From positions 3,531,689 through 3,595,688 of the forward strand of contig OX439132.1 of NCBI GenBank assembly GCA_949318235.1: a DNA stretch of 64,000 nucleotides, in the 5' to 3' direction. Positions 37,527 through 48,455 of this stretch are shown one piece after another (the stretch's first letter is position 1; the number at the start of each line of letters is the position of its first letter). The translations under genes were made by a program, and so were the position numbers. The notes beneath the pieces are model-generated. The model did no database searches, was not told where the DNA came from, and saw nothing but the letters and a program-made list of their open reading frames with translations. The DNA comes from Ecdyonurus torrentis (taxonomy: Eukaryota; Arthropoda; Insecta; Ephemeroptera; Heptageniidae).

Positions 37527-37888
37527 TTAAATACGTAGAACACCTTTAAAAAAAACTTACCTAATATCCTAACATACCTATAAATATCAACGTTGATATG
37601 GCCAGAGTCATTGATTTCTAATTTATTTAACATTTACAAAATGTCATATACCCTTATTTGACATTTTGTGAATTGAAAATAGATTAGAAATCAATGACTC
37701 CGGCCAAATTACCGTTGATATTTAGGATATGTTAGGGTATTAGGCAAGTTTTTTGTTCAAGGTGTTCTACGCATTTAATGAACTCAACAATTAGACATTT
37801 GCATATCAATCGATTCAGGACAATGTCTTTCTTTTAGAATATAAAATTATATTACCCCCTAGAAATTTTTGGTCCTCCTCATTGGGCT

Positions 37889-37970
37889 ATGTTGTTATAA
37901 TTTAGCAACATTTATGCTTTATTGACATAAATACAGCATAAATTACGTCATTTATTCTTTCCGTGTACAT
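37889..37970 (-). mobile_element. Family A fragment, one end only
   Basis: TAATTTAGCAACATTTATGC through CAGCATAAATTACGTCATTT to TTCTTTCCGTGTA. It abuts the palindrome at 37861. Confidence 0.75.
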
Positions 37971-38455
37971 AGCAGAACTATCTACCCGTACGTATATTTA
38001 TTTTGTTAGCAGTTTAATTTTTATTTTAAAACACGAAACCACTAAAAAAAATCTTTATTTTATTGCTAATATCCCTTGTAATTTAATACAATAAAAATAA
38101 ATAAAAAAAAGTTAAGTAAAATAAAAATAAAAAAAGGTTGTTAAGTATATACAATCTCAAGTACATGCGGTGAGACGGATATTGCATTAACTTCTATATA
38201 ACTCAAATATGAAAATTAATACAATTAACGTTCATGGTTCAAAAATCACAATTTTTTATTATTTATGTCTGTAGTTAAAAAATGTGCAAAGTCATCTTTA
38301 TGTACACAAGTTACTTACTTATTATTCAATTGGAAAAGAACAAAGTAAATAATAAAAATTGTAATTACAATTAATAAACAACAAAAATATATTACTTGAA
38401 ATAAATGTATTATATATACTGAAAAAATAAATTACTAGTACGTTACTCGCACTAA

Positions 38456-38697
38456 TACACGGACAAAAATAACTACGTAATAATTAAGCTAACTCATTTT
38501 CAGCATAATTTGTTCAATACACCATAACTTATGCTACTGCGCATAATAACTATATAATATTACATAGCATAAATATTATGTTGTACAGCCTAATTATTTA
38601 TGTTATTCTACTTTAGCATCATTTATGCTATAACGCTATTATTTATGCTATTTATGTAATTACAGCATAAATTACACAATTTATTCTGTCTTCGTAA
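38456..38697 (-). mobile_element. Family A element, subtype i, complete
   Basis: Starts TACACGGACAAAAATAACTA and includes TTTCAGCATAATTTGTTCAA. It ends TTACACAATTTATTCTGTCT then TCGTA. Confidence 0.85.
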
Positions 38698-38782
38698 ACA
38701 TTCATGTTTATATCAAACTCAAAATGCATAGAGAGTAAAACTAAATTTGAGACTTTATGAGTATTTTAAATGTTTACTCACT

Positions 38783-39007
38783 GCTACACGTAAAAAATAA
38801 ATTACGTAATTGATGCTGCATTGAAAACACTTGCTATATTGTAGAGCACAAATGTTGTTATTTTGTAATAACATAAGTAATTAAGCTGAACATGTTAACT
38901 ATTATGTTATGTAGTATAATCACTGTACAATATAGAATAAATTATGATGATATAATATGTTGCTACATTGAGCTAGCATAATTATTGCGTATTTATCTGC
39001 GCCCGTG
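38783..39007 (+). mobile_element. Family A element, subtype ii, complete
   Basis: TACACGTAAAAAATAAATTA at the left, TTGTAGAGCACAAATGTTGT inside, and TTGCGTATTTATCTGCGCCC then GTGCA at the right. Confidence 0.85.
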
Positions 39008-39062
39008 CAGCATGCATGGGTATACTAAATGTGGTGTACAGAGCATTATCAATGTTGTAGCG

Positions 39063-39232
39063 CAAAATATGTGTATCTCGTTTTTTATCACGTAAAACAA
39101 AATGTGTATCTGTTTTTTTTTGTCACGTAAAACAAAATGTGAATCTCGTTTTTTTCACTTGAAACAAAATGTGAATCTCTTGCCGTAAAAAAAAGATACA
39201 CATTTTGCTTTGCATGACAGATACACATCGTA
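39063..39232. repeat. Tandem repeat of about 40 bp with an inverted end
   Basis: Three imperfect units of AAAACAAAATGTGAATCTCG-like sequence plus a poly-T run are followed by AGATACACATTTTGCTTTGC and AGATACACATCG in inverted sense. Confidence 0.7.
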
Positions 39233-39919
39233 GCCATATATCACTGGGGGGGTACTCGATACTGTAGCCTCTAGGTGCCACTATAGTAAAATGCACTCAC
39301 TTCGTATACTCACTTAAACATTTGCATGTGCGTTGTGATTAGAGAGTTGTTTTATGAGTGTATAAATCAAAGCGTATCACGCACGCTCGCTCGCTCACAG
39401 GTATTAATTTACATACTAATCAGGTAACAACAACATTTTGTATCATCGCTAAAGTAATTATCAATCTTGAATAAATTGTTTAGATTTATAATTAATATTT
39501 TATGTAAATCAAAGTAGAATGTAAATATTATAAATTACAGGTTTTTAACTTAAACCTGAAAAATATTTTATATTAAAAGAAAAAAAATAACGAGTTTATT
39601 TTTTATAGTTTTTTTTACGTATTTTTCTCTCATGCTCTTTTTATACAAGGTTATGTGAAAACAATTAAAATTTATGTACAGTTCAACTGCCCATAGAATG
39701 AAGTGTATCTTACCTGTGTAAACTATACATAACTATATTGTAAAAATAAGGGGTTTTAGCTAGGGGTAGAATTTTTTTTTAAACAAATTTTTTCACTATG
39801 CATGGCTACAGCATAGTCTAGTATCCCTCATTGAAACTCTCCATTGAAATTGCTTTCTTTAAAACTCGCTAAATAACTGGTTCTAACTGCAATTGACTTT
39901 AAGTGATTTCGCTCACATC

Positions 39920-39985
39920 CGCTTCCGTTTCAACGTACTAAGCATGCGCAGTACGTTCAAACGGACGCGGATGTGATTGGAATTA
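39920..39985. repeat. Short palindrome with CATGCGCAG core, copy 2
   Basis: TCACATCCGCTTCCGTTTCA and TTCAAACGGACGCGGATGTG are inverted around AAGCATGCGCAGTACG. Confidence 0.8.
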
Positions 39986-40593
39986 CTAAAAATCGTCTTC
40001 AAATCAATTGCTTCTTTATTAAATAGTAAGTGCTATAAAGGGTACAGGGAAATTTTGAGTCCCTATCAGTTTCTCGCGCCGATATTTTGGCTCACGAGCT
40101 CCGTGCTTTTACTGAGCTCAAAATGTTCTATATTGCGCGTAGCTTGTTAAGTGGTTACATGTGACGCCATTCTGAGGGTATTGTGACTGTATTTTGCGAG
40201 GTAGAAGTGAGAGAGAGAGAGGGTGGTGGGTGAGATGTTTGTTTTTTGGTGCGAGATAAGAGAGAGTGAGAGTGAGTGACAGTTCTCTACTTATGTTACT
40301 GATAACACACCGGCTTATCACAGTGTAAACCTACAGCAGTCATCTCTCTCTCTCTCTCTCTACACTCTGTATGTAGAGCTTCCTGGCTTTGCACTCACAA
40401 TGCCAAGGCTTGATATAAATTACAAAAACCCTAGTCATGCCCTCCTATAGTTCAGAAAGGTATCATCAGAGGTTACTACACATCTGATAACATTGCTTAC
40501 ATAGGTTTTCGCAGCTTTATATCGGGGATTGGACTAACAAACTAAACAGTATTAGGAGCCGATCTATATAAGCTCTCGACTTTATAAATTAAG

Positions 40594-40655
40594 TTCATAT
40601 CCACTTCCGATTTAATGAACTATACGCATGCGCAACACATGAAACTGGAATTTGA
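40594..40655. repeat. Short palindrome with CATGCGCA core, copy 3 (partial)
   Basis: TCATATCCACTTCCGATTTA and ACGCATGCGCAACACATGAA are present. The right arm is eroded. Confidence 0.65.
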
Positions 40656-40834
40656 TTTTTTTTTATTTGCATTGTCTAATCACTGTGCAAGAGAGAGAGA
40701 GAGAGAGAGAGAATCTAACTTTACAAAAATTCTCACTGTACCTTATTTGTAGCCTTAAAGGGTGCGGCGATTAGCAGTTCATAAAAGTGACCATCAGATG
40801 GACCTGACTTTAGACTTTAGACTAAAATAAACCC

Positions 40835-40841
<7 letters not shown>

Positions 40842-40879
<38 letters not shown>

Positions 40880-40908
40880 AAGCATAACGCTTAATATTTG
40901 TTATTTGT

Positions 40909-40964
<56 letters not shown>
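40842..40964. repeat. Poly-A (36 bp) and (CT)n (about 50 bp)
   Basis: Two adjacent low-complexity tracts, 40842-40877 and 40914-40964. A GA tract of 24 bp is at 40690-40712. Confidence 0.95.
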
Positions 40965-41003
40965 AATGTTGAAGGAATATGAGTTTTTTATCAGTCAATA
41001 ATG

Positions 41004-41105
41004 CTGTTCGTAAACCCTGTTCTGTTGCACCAAAAAATGCGCATTCCATTTGAATAACCAAAAGTGATCGTCATTTTAGGAGCAGAGAACAGGGTTTACG
41101 AACAG
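41004..41105. repeat. Short palindromic element, reference copy
   Basis: CTGTTCGTAAACCCTGTTCT and its exact inverse at 41086-41105 flank an interior with AATGCGCATTCCATTTGAAT and GTGATCGTCATTTT. Confidence 0.85.
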
Positions 41106-41205
41106 AATTAATGATGATGTTCGTAATCCCAGCTTCCTTGCTCCAAAATTAATGCGCAATTCCATTTAAAAAGCATTAGTTGATCGTCATTTTGTTGTGG
41201 TTTAG
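41106..41205 (+). repeat. Second, diverged unit of the short palindrome family
   Basis: ATGTTCGTAATCCCAGCTTC, then AATGCGCAATTCCATTTAAA, then TTGATCGTCATTTT. It lies directly after the reference copy and in the same orientation. Confidence 0.75.
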
Positions 41206-42770
41206 AGCACATGCACAAAAAGCAAGATTTTTAATAATAAGCTTTTAAAAAGTTTCCAATATTGGCGGGAATTGCTGGTGAAAAAGTGTAAATATCGGCA
41301 CCTGGGACCTCTAACCTTCTTGCTATGATTGATTAGTATTTCTTGCAATACAATCGAAGAAATGTTTCTTTTAAGATAAATCTACAAAATAAGAAAACAT
41401 TTTTAACAAAATAAATTCACCACTCAATCTTATATAACAAATATATCAACTTTGCAGATCTCATAGGCACATAAAGATTGTACAAAGTTGATATATATAC
41501 AAAAGTAATAAGTTAAAAATAATGAAACGTATAACTTGCCAAATATACAAACCATGGATGGATTATTTTTGTACGGTCTAGCGTGTTAGAAATCATACGA
41601 GTTGAACTGAAAACAAATTGATATTGACGTGCGTCGTTATTTTTCAAAAAAAAAAAAAAAAAAAAAGTTAATTGAAAGTATAATTTATTTGGTATATAAT
41701 GTAAAAAAAATTAAATTTCGTGCAAAATTTGATGAATTATGTAACTCGTGTATTGTTGTTTCAATATACATTGTTGAAATATTGAAGCACGATTTTCAAA
41801 ATTGAATAATAATTTAGTTACCCACGAGAGCGAGAGAGAGAGAGAGAGATTACTCTGCAAGCATAGTTATTCACATCCAGTTAAAAATTAATAAATTATA
41901 TTCTCATTCTTGTGCTCGCTATACAATATATATATACTTATTCTTTCAATAGTTATATATTTTAAAATTTATAAACAAAGTTATATTTATATGACAGGTA
42001 TGTTAAGTGAAGCAGAAAGGTCACGACCTCTAATTTTATAAATATTTTTTATTCTTTAGAATTACTAATTACACGTCTGCTAAAAATCATGCAATATATC
42101 GCTTTAAAAAAAGGAGGAGGAAAAGAAGATAGAAATGAAAAATAAATTGTGCATGATCATGCAAACACTATAATTAGCTAAAACTGAAGATATATATTAT
42201 GCTGCTAATGGTTCATTTCATTATGTTGATTCAACAATTTACATGTTAATATATGCTTACTTTTTCATACAATGTATTTAAAACATGTTTCACTATACTC
42301 TTCCCAAATTAACAAAAACGGTAATTTGACATTTTGTTTGGTTTAGAATAATTATTAAAATTTTACCATTTTGTGACGTATTTTTCAAGTTTTTATTAAA
42401 TGTCTATATATGATTTTTAAATTAATAATATTCTGAGAGTAAACTATTATGTTGGGTTAATTTTCTTATACATATCTCTACAAGCAGTTGAAATCATCCG
42501 TCATGATGATTGCGATGCTCATTTGTTTATTGTATTTCAAATATCGGGCAATTAAGTGACAATTAGCTAAATACATTATTTGTATTGTTATTGTTATACT
42601 GTATAGCGGAAAGTAACGACTGAAGCCAGTCACGAGAGAGAAAGAGAGAGAGAGAGAGAGCTATGCTGTACCAATTTAACTTAAGATAGTGCGTATAAGG
42701 TAGCGAAAATGCATTTCGTTTGCTATACAAATTTTAATTCTTCATTTCTTCTATATTTTTGTATTTTGGT

Positions 42771-42773
42771 GGC

Positions 42774-42817
<44 letters not shown>
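42771..42817. repeat. Poly-T tract, about 40 bp
   Basis: Near-pure T run. Confidence 0.95.
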
Positions 42818-42819
<2 letters not shown>

Positions 42820-43296
42820 GTTAGTAAGTTTTAGATATTGGGCAAAATTACAATAATTTCATTAAATTATTGCGTTGAAAATTAATTTTGCTGTAGAGCA
42901 TATATAGTTGAGACGAAACAAAGGAAGTTAACCAGTCCTGCATTATATTACCACGATACACAAATATTTACAGCTATAAAATTTGAATGTAAAAATAATT
43001 TGTTATTATACACTAATAAACAAAATACTCCTACACAGCGAATTGGTCAATCAATCAATCATTATGATTGACGTATGACTCATGGTCCACGTAATTGTTG
43101 ACAATTTTATTCAACAAAGAGAGAGAGAGATCGTAAATTAATTACCAAGCATTTTATTACTTGCGACGAGTGAAATATAATTATTACTTTAATAAGCTTT
43201 GCTCATCTTTCCTTCTTTACTGATAACATTTTTTATAATGTAACATATTATATAAGAGAGCACATTCATTCAGAGAGAGGAAATCTGTTCAACATA

Positions 43297-43300
<4 letters not shown>

Positions 43301-43337
<37 letters not shown>

Positions 43338-43489
43338 TTCATCTCTCAACATAATATGTAAAGCCGTGACGTGATCTAGTATAGATTATTCGGTCAACAA
43401 ATTTTCTATCTGCTTTTAGTTCAATGTTTTTAATATATTAATGTGATGCGTAATTTCTGGTGTATACTACTTGTGTGGTATGTGTGTGA

Positions 43490-43538
<49 letters not shown>
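43301..43538. repeat. Two (CT)n tracts
   Basis: CT tracts at 43301-43334 and 43495-43538, separated by unique AT-rich sequence. Confidence 0.95.
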
Positions 43539-43542
<4 letters not shown>

Positions 43543-43780
43543 GCGTAAGTTACTGATGAAAGATAATTCACAACTATATTATTATCTTCTGTGCTTCACT
43601 TTTTTTTTTAATTACAAACTCTTGTTAACTATAAGTTTCATATACAGTATAATATCCTCTAAAGTAATACTATACTTTATAATTCTTCATCACATCGACA
43701 AGTAATATTATTACACTAACAGTTATGTAATGTCTATCTCGTGCGGGGGTTGCAGAAAAAACAAAACAAAAATTATGAAT

Positions 43781-44003
43781 CACGCGGACAGAAAAAAAAA
43801 AACGTAATCATTATGATAATAATTGAGGCATAGCTCAATGCTGGAATATTTATGCATAACAGCATAATTTATGGTATATTGTGATTACATTTTATATAAT
43901 AGTTAAGAATAATTACTTATGTTATTACAAAATAAGTAACATTTGTGCTCTACAATATAGCAAGTGTACAATGTAGCATCAATTACATTATTTATTTTTT
44001 ACA
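43781..44003 (-). mobile_element. Family A element, subtype ii, minus orientation
   Basis: CACGCGGACAG at the left, TAACATTTGTGCTCTACAAT inside, and GCATCAATTACATTATTTAT at the right. Confidence 0.78.
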
Positions 44004-44698
44004 TTTTTTTTTTTTTTGCACTAGCAGGAAAGTTTAAATAAGACATATACTTTTACGTAGAATTTTTCAAGAGAATTTTTCATTACCGATAAAATTAATT
44101 TCTAAACGAAAACTGATAAAATTATAAATTTGATTACTTTTAATAGCAATGTAATCTTAATCAGAACGAAGAGGTAATTTTCTAATTAATATTTACTTAC
44201 TGTATGTATGTGTGATACTGTGTTTAATGCATTATTCATGACTCGAGTGCATGTAATGTAATGTACGCACGTCTCTCGCACACGTAATACAGATAAAGTA
44301 ACGATCATCGTATCAAGTTGGAGCCGCATCTCATTGTAAATAATTTACGTGTCATCTGCATGTTTACTGGCAGGTAATTCATCATGTCAATTTCTTATTT
44401 TTATAAATGTCAATCAGCATCAAAATTTGCTAATGGACAATATCTCATTATAAAACAAGAGGAGAGGCTGTGTCAACCGGAAGCACATAACCCCTTTTCT
44501 CAGTTTATATAATTAAGTTGTAGGAATAATATTAAACAAGACAAGTATTAACGTCAATATTTTACATCAATATATCACCTGAATTTATTATTATTTTATT
44601 ATTATTTGTTTATTTTTGAGAAAACTATTTCATAGAAGCTGTACAATTTTTAAATTAGGAATAATTTTTAATACACTTTTACGTTTGTTGTCTGTTAA

Positions 44699-45033
44699 AG
44701 CCATAGACCACATAAAACAACTTGAGCTTTTTAATGAATAAACACAAAATAGGATCTTCAAAAATGATGTCAATTTTTACCAGAATGTTAATGTAGCCCC
44801 ATGAGAGAGCGTGGAAAAACTGTAAAGTATGCAATTTGCGTGAAAATTCATGTTTATGACGTCAGAAACATGTAAAATTTAGTATGAAAATGTTGTGCGG
44901 GTTGCATAAATTGAATTTTCTAATCACTGTTACGAAGCTACTGTTGGGTTTTGAGACAAACTAATTTTATTTATGTAAATCCCATCAAGTGTTTTGTGAT
45001 ATAAATGCTTATGTTTTTCTCTGGTCTATTCCT
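44699..45033. mobile_element. TTAA-flanked element, 335 bp
   Basis: TTAA at 44695-44698 and 45034-45037 encloses the imperfect inverted ends AGCCATAGACCACATAAAACA and (reversed) AGGAATAGACCAGAGAAAAAC. No coding capacity. Confidence 0.8.
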
Positions 45034-45057
45034 TTAATGAAATTTTGTATCTAATAA

Positions 45058-45280
45058 TACGGAAAGTATAAATTACGTAATATATACTGTATTTGTCATA
45101 ATAACATAAATAACGATAAATTAGAATTACATAAATAACTATGCCGTAAAACATAATATTTATGCTACATTAACATAGGTATTGTAGAGTTAAAGTATAG
45201 CTAAAATTATGCTGTATTGAACAAATTGTGCTGAAAATTAGCTATAGCATAATTATTACGTATAGTTATTTTTGTCCGAG
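45058..45280 (+). mobile_element. Family A element, subtype i, complete
   Basis: TACGGAAAGTATAAATTACG at the left, TGTGCTGAAAATTAGCTATA inside, and TACGTATAGTTATTTTTGTC then CG at the right. Confidence 0.82.
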
Positions 45281-46493
45281 AATAAGTAACTATATTATGT
45301 ATGTATATCAATACATATTTGGTATATCTCGAACATTGTGCAGTACATATAAATAATGTTGTTCCGTGATATATAGTACAAACATCTGTATTACAAAGTG
45401 AAGGCGGTTGCAACAATTAAATGTCCAAGTGGTCCGAGTGACGAGAAGGTATGGAGACAAGTAAATCTCGCGTACATAGAGAGAGAGAGAGAGAGAGAGA
45501 GATCAGTCAGGTTTAGTTGCACGTATACATAAGTACAAATGTCTCTCTTGTGACAGACAGGTTGAAGTGTCAGTGTGATGGACATCGTGACGTCACAATC
45601 AAGACAACTTGTCCTGATTGATAACTTCACCCACCAACTGACTGCCTTTTTTATATTTTTGGTATAAACTGACTGGACAGGTTTTCATTCACATTTATTT
45701 GTCCCATTGTTTTGTATTTTTTTATCGTTTTTTTTTTTTTTTTCTTCTCTTCTCTTTTTTTAATTTTCATATAAATCACATAAATAAAGTTCTTTTTATT
45801 GTATTAACTTTGAATTCTAAATTGTTTGACCAGTCTCTATTATATATGATATGACGTAACTGGACAGCTTGCTGGCAGCAGTGAAGTCAGTTTTAAAATC
45901 GTAGCAAAATTATTGCTGAAAATTTACTCTACTACGTGGGGGGAAAAAATGCAATTTTTCACCGTAAATTTTCTCGAAAAAAAAAGAAAAAAAAAAAAAA
46001 AAGAGTATTTCAACTTGATAACTTTTTGTGGTTAATAGAAAACTTGAAGCAAATTTCAAATTGCGTTGTCTAGCCCCTGTAAATATATGACGTATGCAAC
46101 CTGTTGAACATAATAGACAAACAATTAGCCTAACCTGCAGGATGACAGGAAAAATATAATATAGCCGTACATATTTGATTGGATGTTCAAATATTTAACA
46201 TTGTGCAAGGTAGTTAGGCCTTACCTGAGTTTAATTAACAGGTAACCAGAATTTAGCCAGTGATAAAGTTTAAAGAATAGCTTGTTTGTTTTTTTTAATT
46301 TTGTTTTTTTGCAATAAAACAATGAAATGAACTTGAAACTTAAAAAACAATTTCAAAACAGTATAATAAAAATTAGTTTTATTATTAATTATTATTTATT
46401 GTCATTCTTCGCATGCTAATGTAACTACAATGTATAAGTGTCTCTGAAATGAGGATTGTCACTAATGATTACCCCGATTGTCTTCTGTTACAG

Positions 46494-47251
46494 GCGCTTG
46501 TTTCGTGGGCAACCAAAGCACCAGTTCTCTCCTGTTCTTCGTGCTGCTCCCTCACTTCACCTACCTGATATTCGGAGTTTTCTTCCTGGTCGCCGGCCTG
46601 GTGTGCATGCTTCGCTCAGGACGCACTGCACCTACCAGAGGTTCCCACCTTCCTCTGTCAGGACGTCCAGGGATGGTCCCTGCAATCGGAGGAGCCAAAG
46701 CAGCCGCTGTAGCCGCAGCCCAGCACGAAGCTCTAATAGTTAGGGTCGGAGTGCTAGGTGCTCTGTACACGGTGCCTGCCATATGTGTAGTAGCGAGCTT
46801 GTTCTACGAGTACACATCTAGAGACGACTGGTTATACACCACAAGTGAAGCAGCGTCTAAACCAAGCTTATGGGTTTTCATCTTAAGATTGTTCATGTCC
46901 CTTGTGGTCGGCGTGACGTCAGCAGCTTGGGTATGGTCATCGAAAACATTGAAATCCTGGCAAAGATTAGTGCAACGTTTTTTAGGACCTCCGCGTAAAA
47001 TACCCTCCTCGATGCCATTAACTAACGTGTCTCGAGGTTCATCGCGGGGACCTCCAGGGTATTTAGTGGCAGTTCAACACCCGGCACCCTTGATCTTGGG
47101 TCAGTCGGGTACCGGTAGTTTGGTATCCTCTGGGAATACTGGCCCTACTGGCAAGTTCCATCATACTCATACTCATCACCATCACCATCATCACCCCAGA
47201 CATCACAAACATCGTAGTAAGGGCAATGCGGGCAGTGAAACTACGGTCTAG
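46494..47251 (+). CDS. fz4: Frizzled-4-like Wnt receptor, terminal coding exon (TM5-TM7 and tail)
   Basis: Last coding exon, 252 residues plus TAG at 47249. The acceptor is TCTGTTACAG at 46493. Order: GACFVGNQST (end of extracellular loop 2, conserved Cys, NQS glycosylation sequon); TM5 FFVLLPHFTYLIFGVFFLVA; third cytoplasmic loop; TM6 VRVGVLGALYTVPAICVVAS; short loop with FYEYTSRDDW; TM7 FILRLFMSLVVGVTSAAWVW; then KTLKSW, the KTxxxW motif that binds Dishevelled. The Arg before TM6 and the TM7 Trp of the class F activation switch are both present. The third loop (RSGRTAPTRG to the EALIVRVG region) is about 20 residues longer than in vertebrate Frizzleds and Ala/Gly-rich. The tail has HHTHTHHHHHHHPRHHKH and ends GSETTV, a class I PDZ ligand like the GSETVV end of Frizzled-4. 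A 95-codon frame overlapping from 46456 is a shadow. Confidence 0.96.
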
Positions 47252-47408
47252 TTATCACTGCTTGCTTGCTCACGTGTATATTTATTTAATACTGAGATAT
47301 GTTTTACATTTTATATATTATATTTATACCATGACTCGTGGCATATTTTAGAAATAATTAACTTATGGTTTTAGTTACACTGTAAATATATTTATTTTGA
47401 CATAATTT

Positions 47409-47866
47409 TACGCTGAGAGAACACTTTAAGGTATTTAACATTTGTTAACAAAAAATACAGGTAAACAATACTACTTCAAGTAAATATTTAGTTCACTACC
47501 TGGATAGCTACTTCACCTGTAGTTATCATTTTTATATCATTTACCTTTGTACTACCTGGCTAGCTACTTCACCTGTAGTTATAATTTTTATATAAGATTT
47601 ATCTTTGTACTACCTGACTAGCTACTTCACCTGTAGTTATCATTTTTATATCATTTACCTTTGTTCTACCTGGCTAGCTACTTCACCTGTAGTCATCATT
47701 TTTAAATAAGATTTACCTTTGTACTACCTGGCTAGCTACTTCACCTGTAGTTATCATTTTTATAATATTTACCTTTGTTACTCTTTGTACCAACAATAGA
47801 GTGACTACTTTGGTCATAATTCAACCTAAAATTTGCATTGTCAGTTCAAAAGTGTTCTCCATAGTA
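47409..47866. mobile_element. Inverted-repeat element with a minisatellite core in the Frizzled 3' region
   Basis: The ends GAGAACACTTT and AAAGTGTTCTC are inverted. The core, 47505-47775, is five tandem units of about 54-58 bp, each with CTACCTGGCTAGCTACTTCA then CCTGTAG. This is the reverse complement of the 27-bp core word in the 20.3 kb element. The spacer between core words (TTATCATTTTTATATCATTTACCTTTGTA-like) differs from that of the other locus. It begins 158 bp after the Frizzled stop codon. Confidence 0.78.
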
Positions 47867-47871
47867 ATAAA
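47866..47871 (+). terminator. Candidate polyadenylation signal of Frizzled, proximal
   Basis: AATAAA at the outer boundary of the minisatellite element, 615 bp after the stop. Confidence 0.35.
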
Positions 47872-48449
47872 ATTTTGTTGACACAAAAATATTTGCGAGT
47901 GTAAACTACAATTAATACACATAACATGTTTGTATGAATCGTATTGGTAAGGGAGTACAAGTACAGTATACGAGAAACTCGATAAACTGTATTGTAAGCC
48001 TGTATTAATACAGCATTACAAATGTTGTACAAATATGTTACGTGTATGTATCTGAAAATACAAGCAGAGAAAAGTAAGTTACTAGTCCTACAAAAAGGTA
48101 TACAAACTAAAATAAAATACCTTCACTTTACGTCGCGATTTCTCAAAAAAAAAAAAAAAAAACGAGTTACTTAAAAAAAAAAAAAAAAAAAAACTTCTTT
48201 ATTTGTTACAAAGTTATTTAAATTCTCAGTGTTTTGTTTTTAATATTAGATAAATTTTATTTTGAAAAGAAAAAGAAAATCTAGTGCTCTAAATTATGTT
48301 ATATTTTATGTAAATGTTTTGTAAATTATTGTAAATAATATTTGTAAATGTATATTTTATTTTTATTTTGCTTTTAAAATTTGCTTATTATATAAAAGTG
48401 TGCAGTAATTCAAATATTAATTGTTATCATACTGCACAAATATTCATAA

Positions 48450-48455
48450 AATAAA
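48450..48455 (+). terminator. Candidate polyadenylation signal of Frizzled, distal
   Basis: AATAAA in ATAAAATAAACGAC, about 1.2 kb after the stop and downstream of the TGTAAATA words. Confidence 0.4.

Larger units (their letters stand above)
37014..37861. mobile_element. Large palindromic element carrying two nested TTAA insertions
   Basis: The outer ends are TAGGGGGTAAT and ATTACCCCCTA. The left arm (37014-37650) and right arm (37651-37861) share inverted segments: ACATTGTCCTGAATCGAT near 37350 with its inverse near 37810, GTAGAACACC near 37535 with its inverse near 37765, and GAGTCATTGATTTCTAAT near 37605 with its inverse near 37685. The left arm is longer because of the insertions at 37043-37340 and 37402-37526. 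It starts about 55 bp after the Frizzled donor site. Confidence 0.85.
36959..46493 (+). other. fz4: Frizzled intron, 9.5 kb
   Basis: Bounded by GTAAAT and TCTTCTGTTACAG. The junction joins codon GG|C, giving DELTGACFVGNQ across it. The intron is packed with inverted-repeat elements and microsatellites. Listed elements aside, the remaining stretches (38005-38440, 39240-40900, 41210-43290, 44010-44690, 45290-46493) show no gene. Confidence 0.93.

Noticed and set aside
46456..46743. 95-codon frame overlapping the last Frizzled exon
   Set aside because: Different phase, Ser/Arg-rich, no homology; shadow of the Frizzled reading frame. The minus frame at 46561-46782 is likewise a shadow.
47505..47775. 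CRISPR-like array of repeats and spacers
   Set aside because: Eukaryotic context, repeats inside a transposon-like element, spacers similar to one another within the array, no cas genes.
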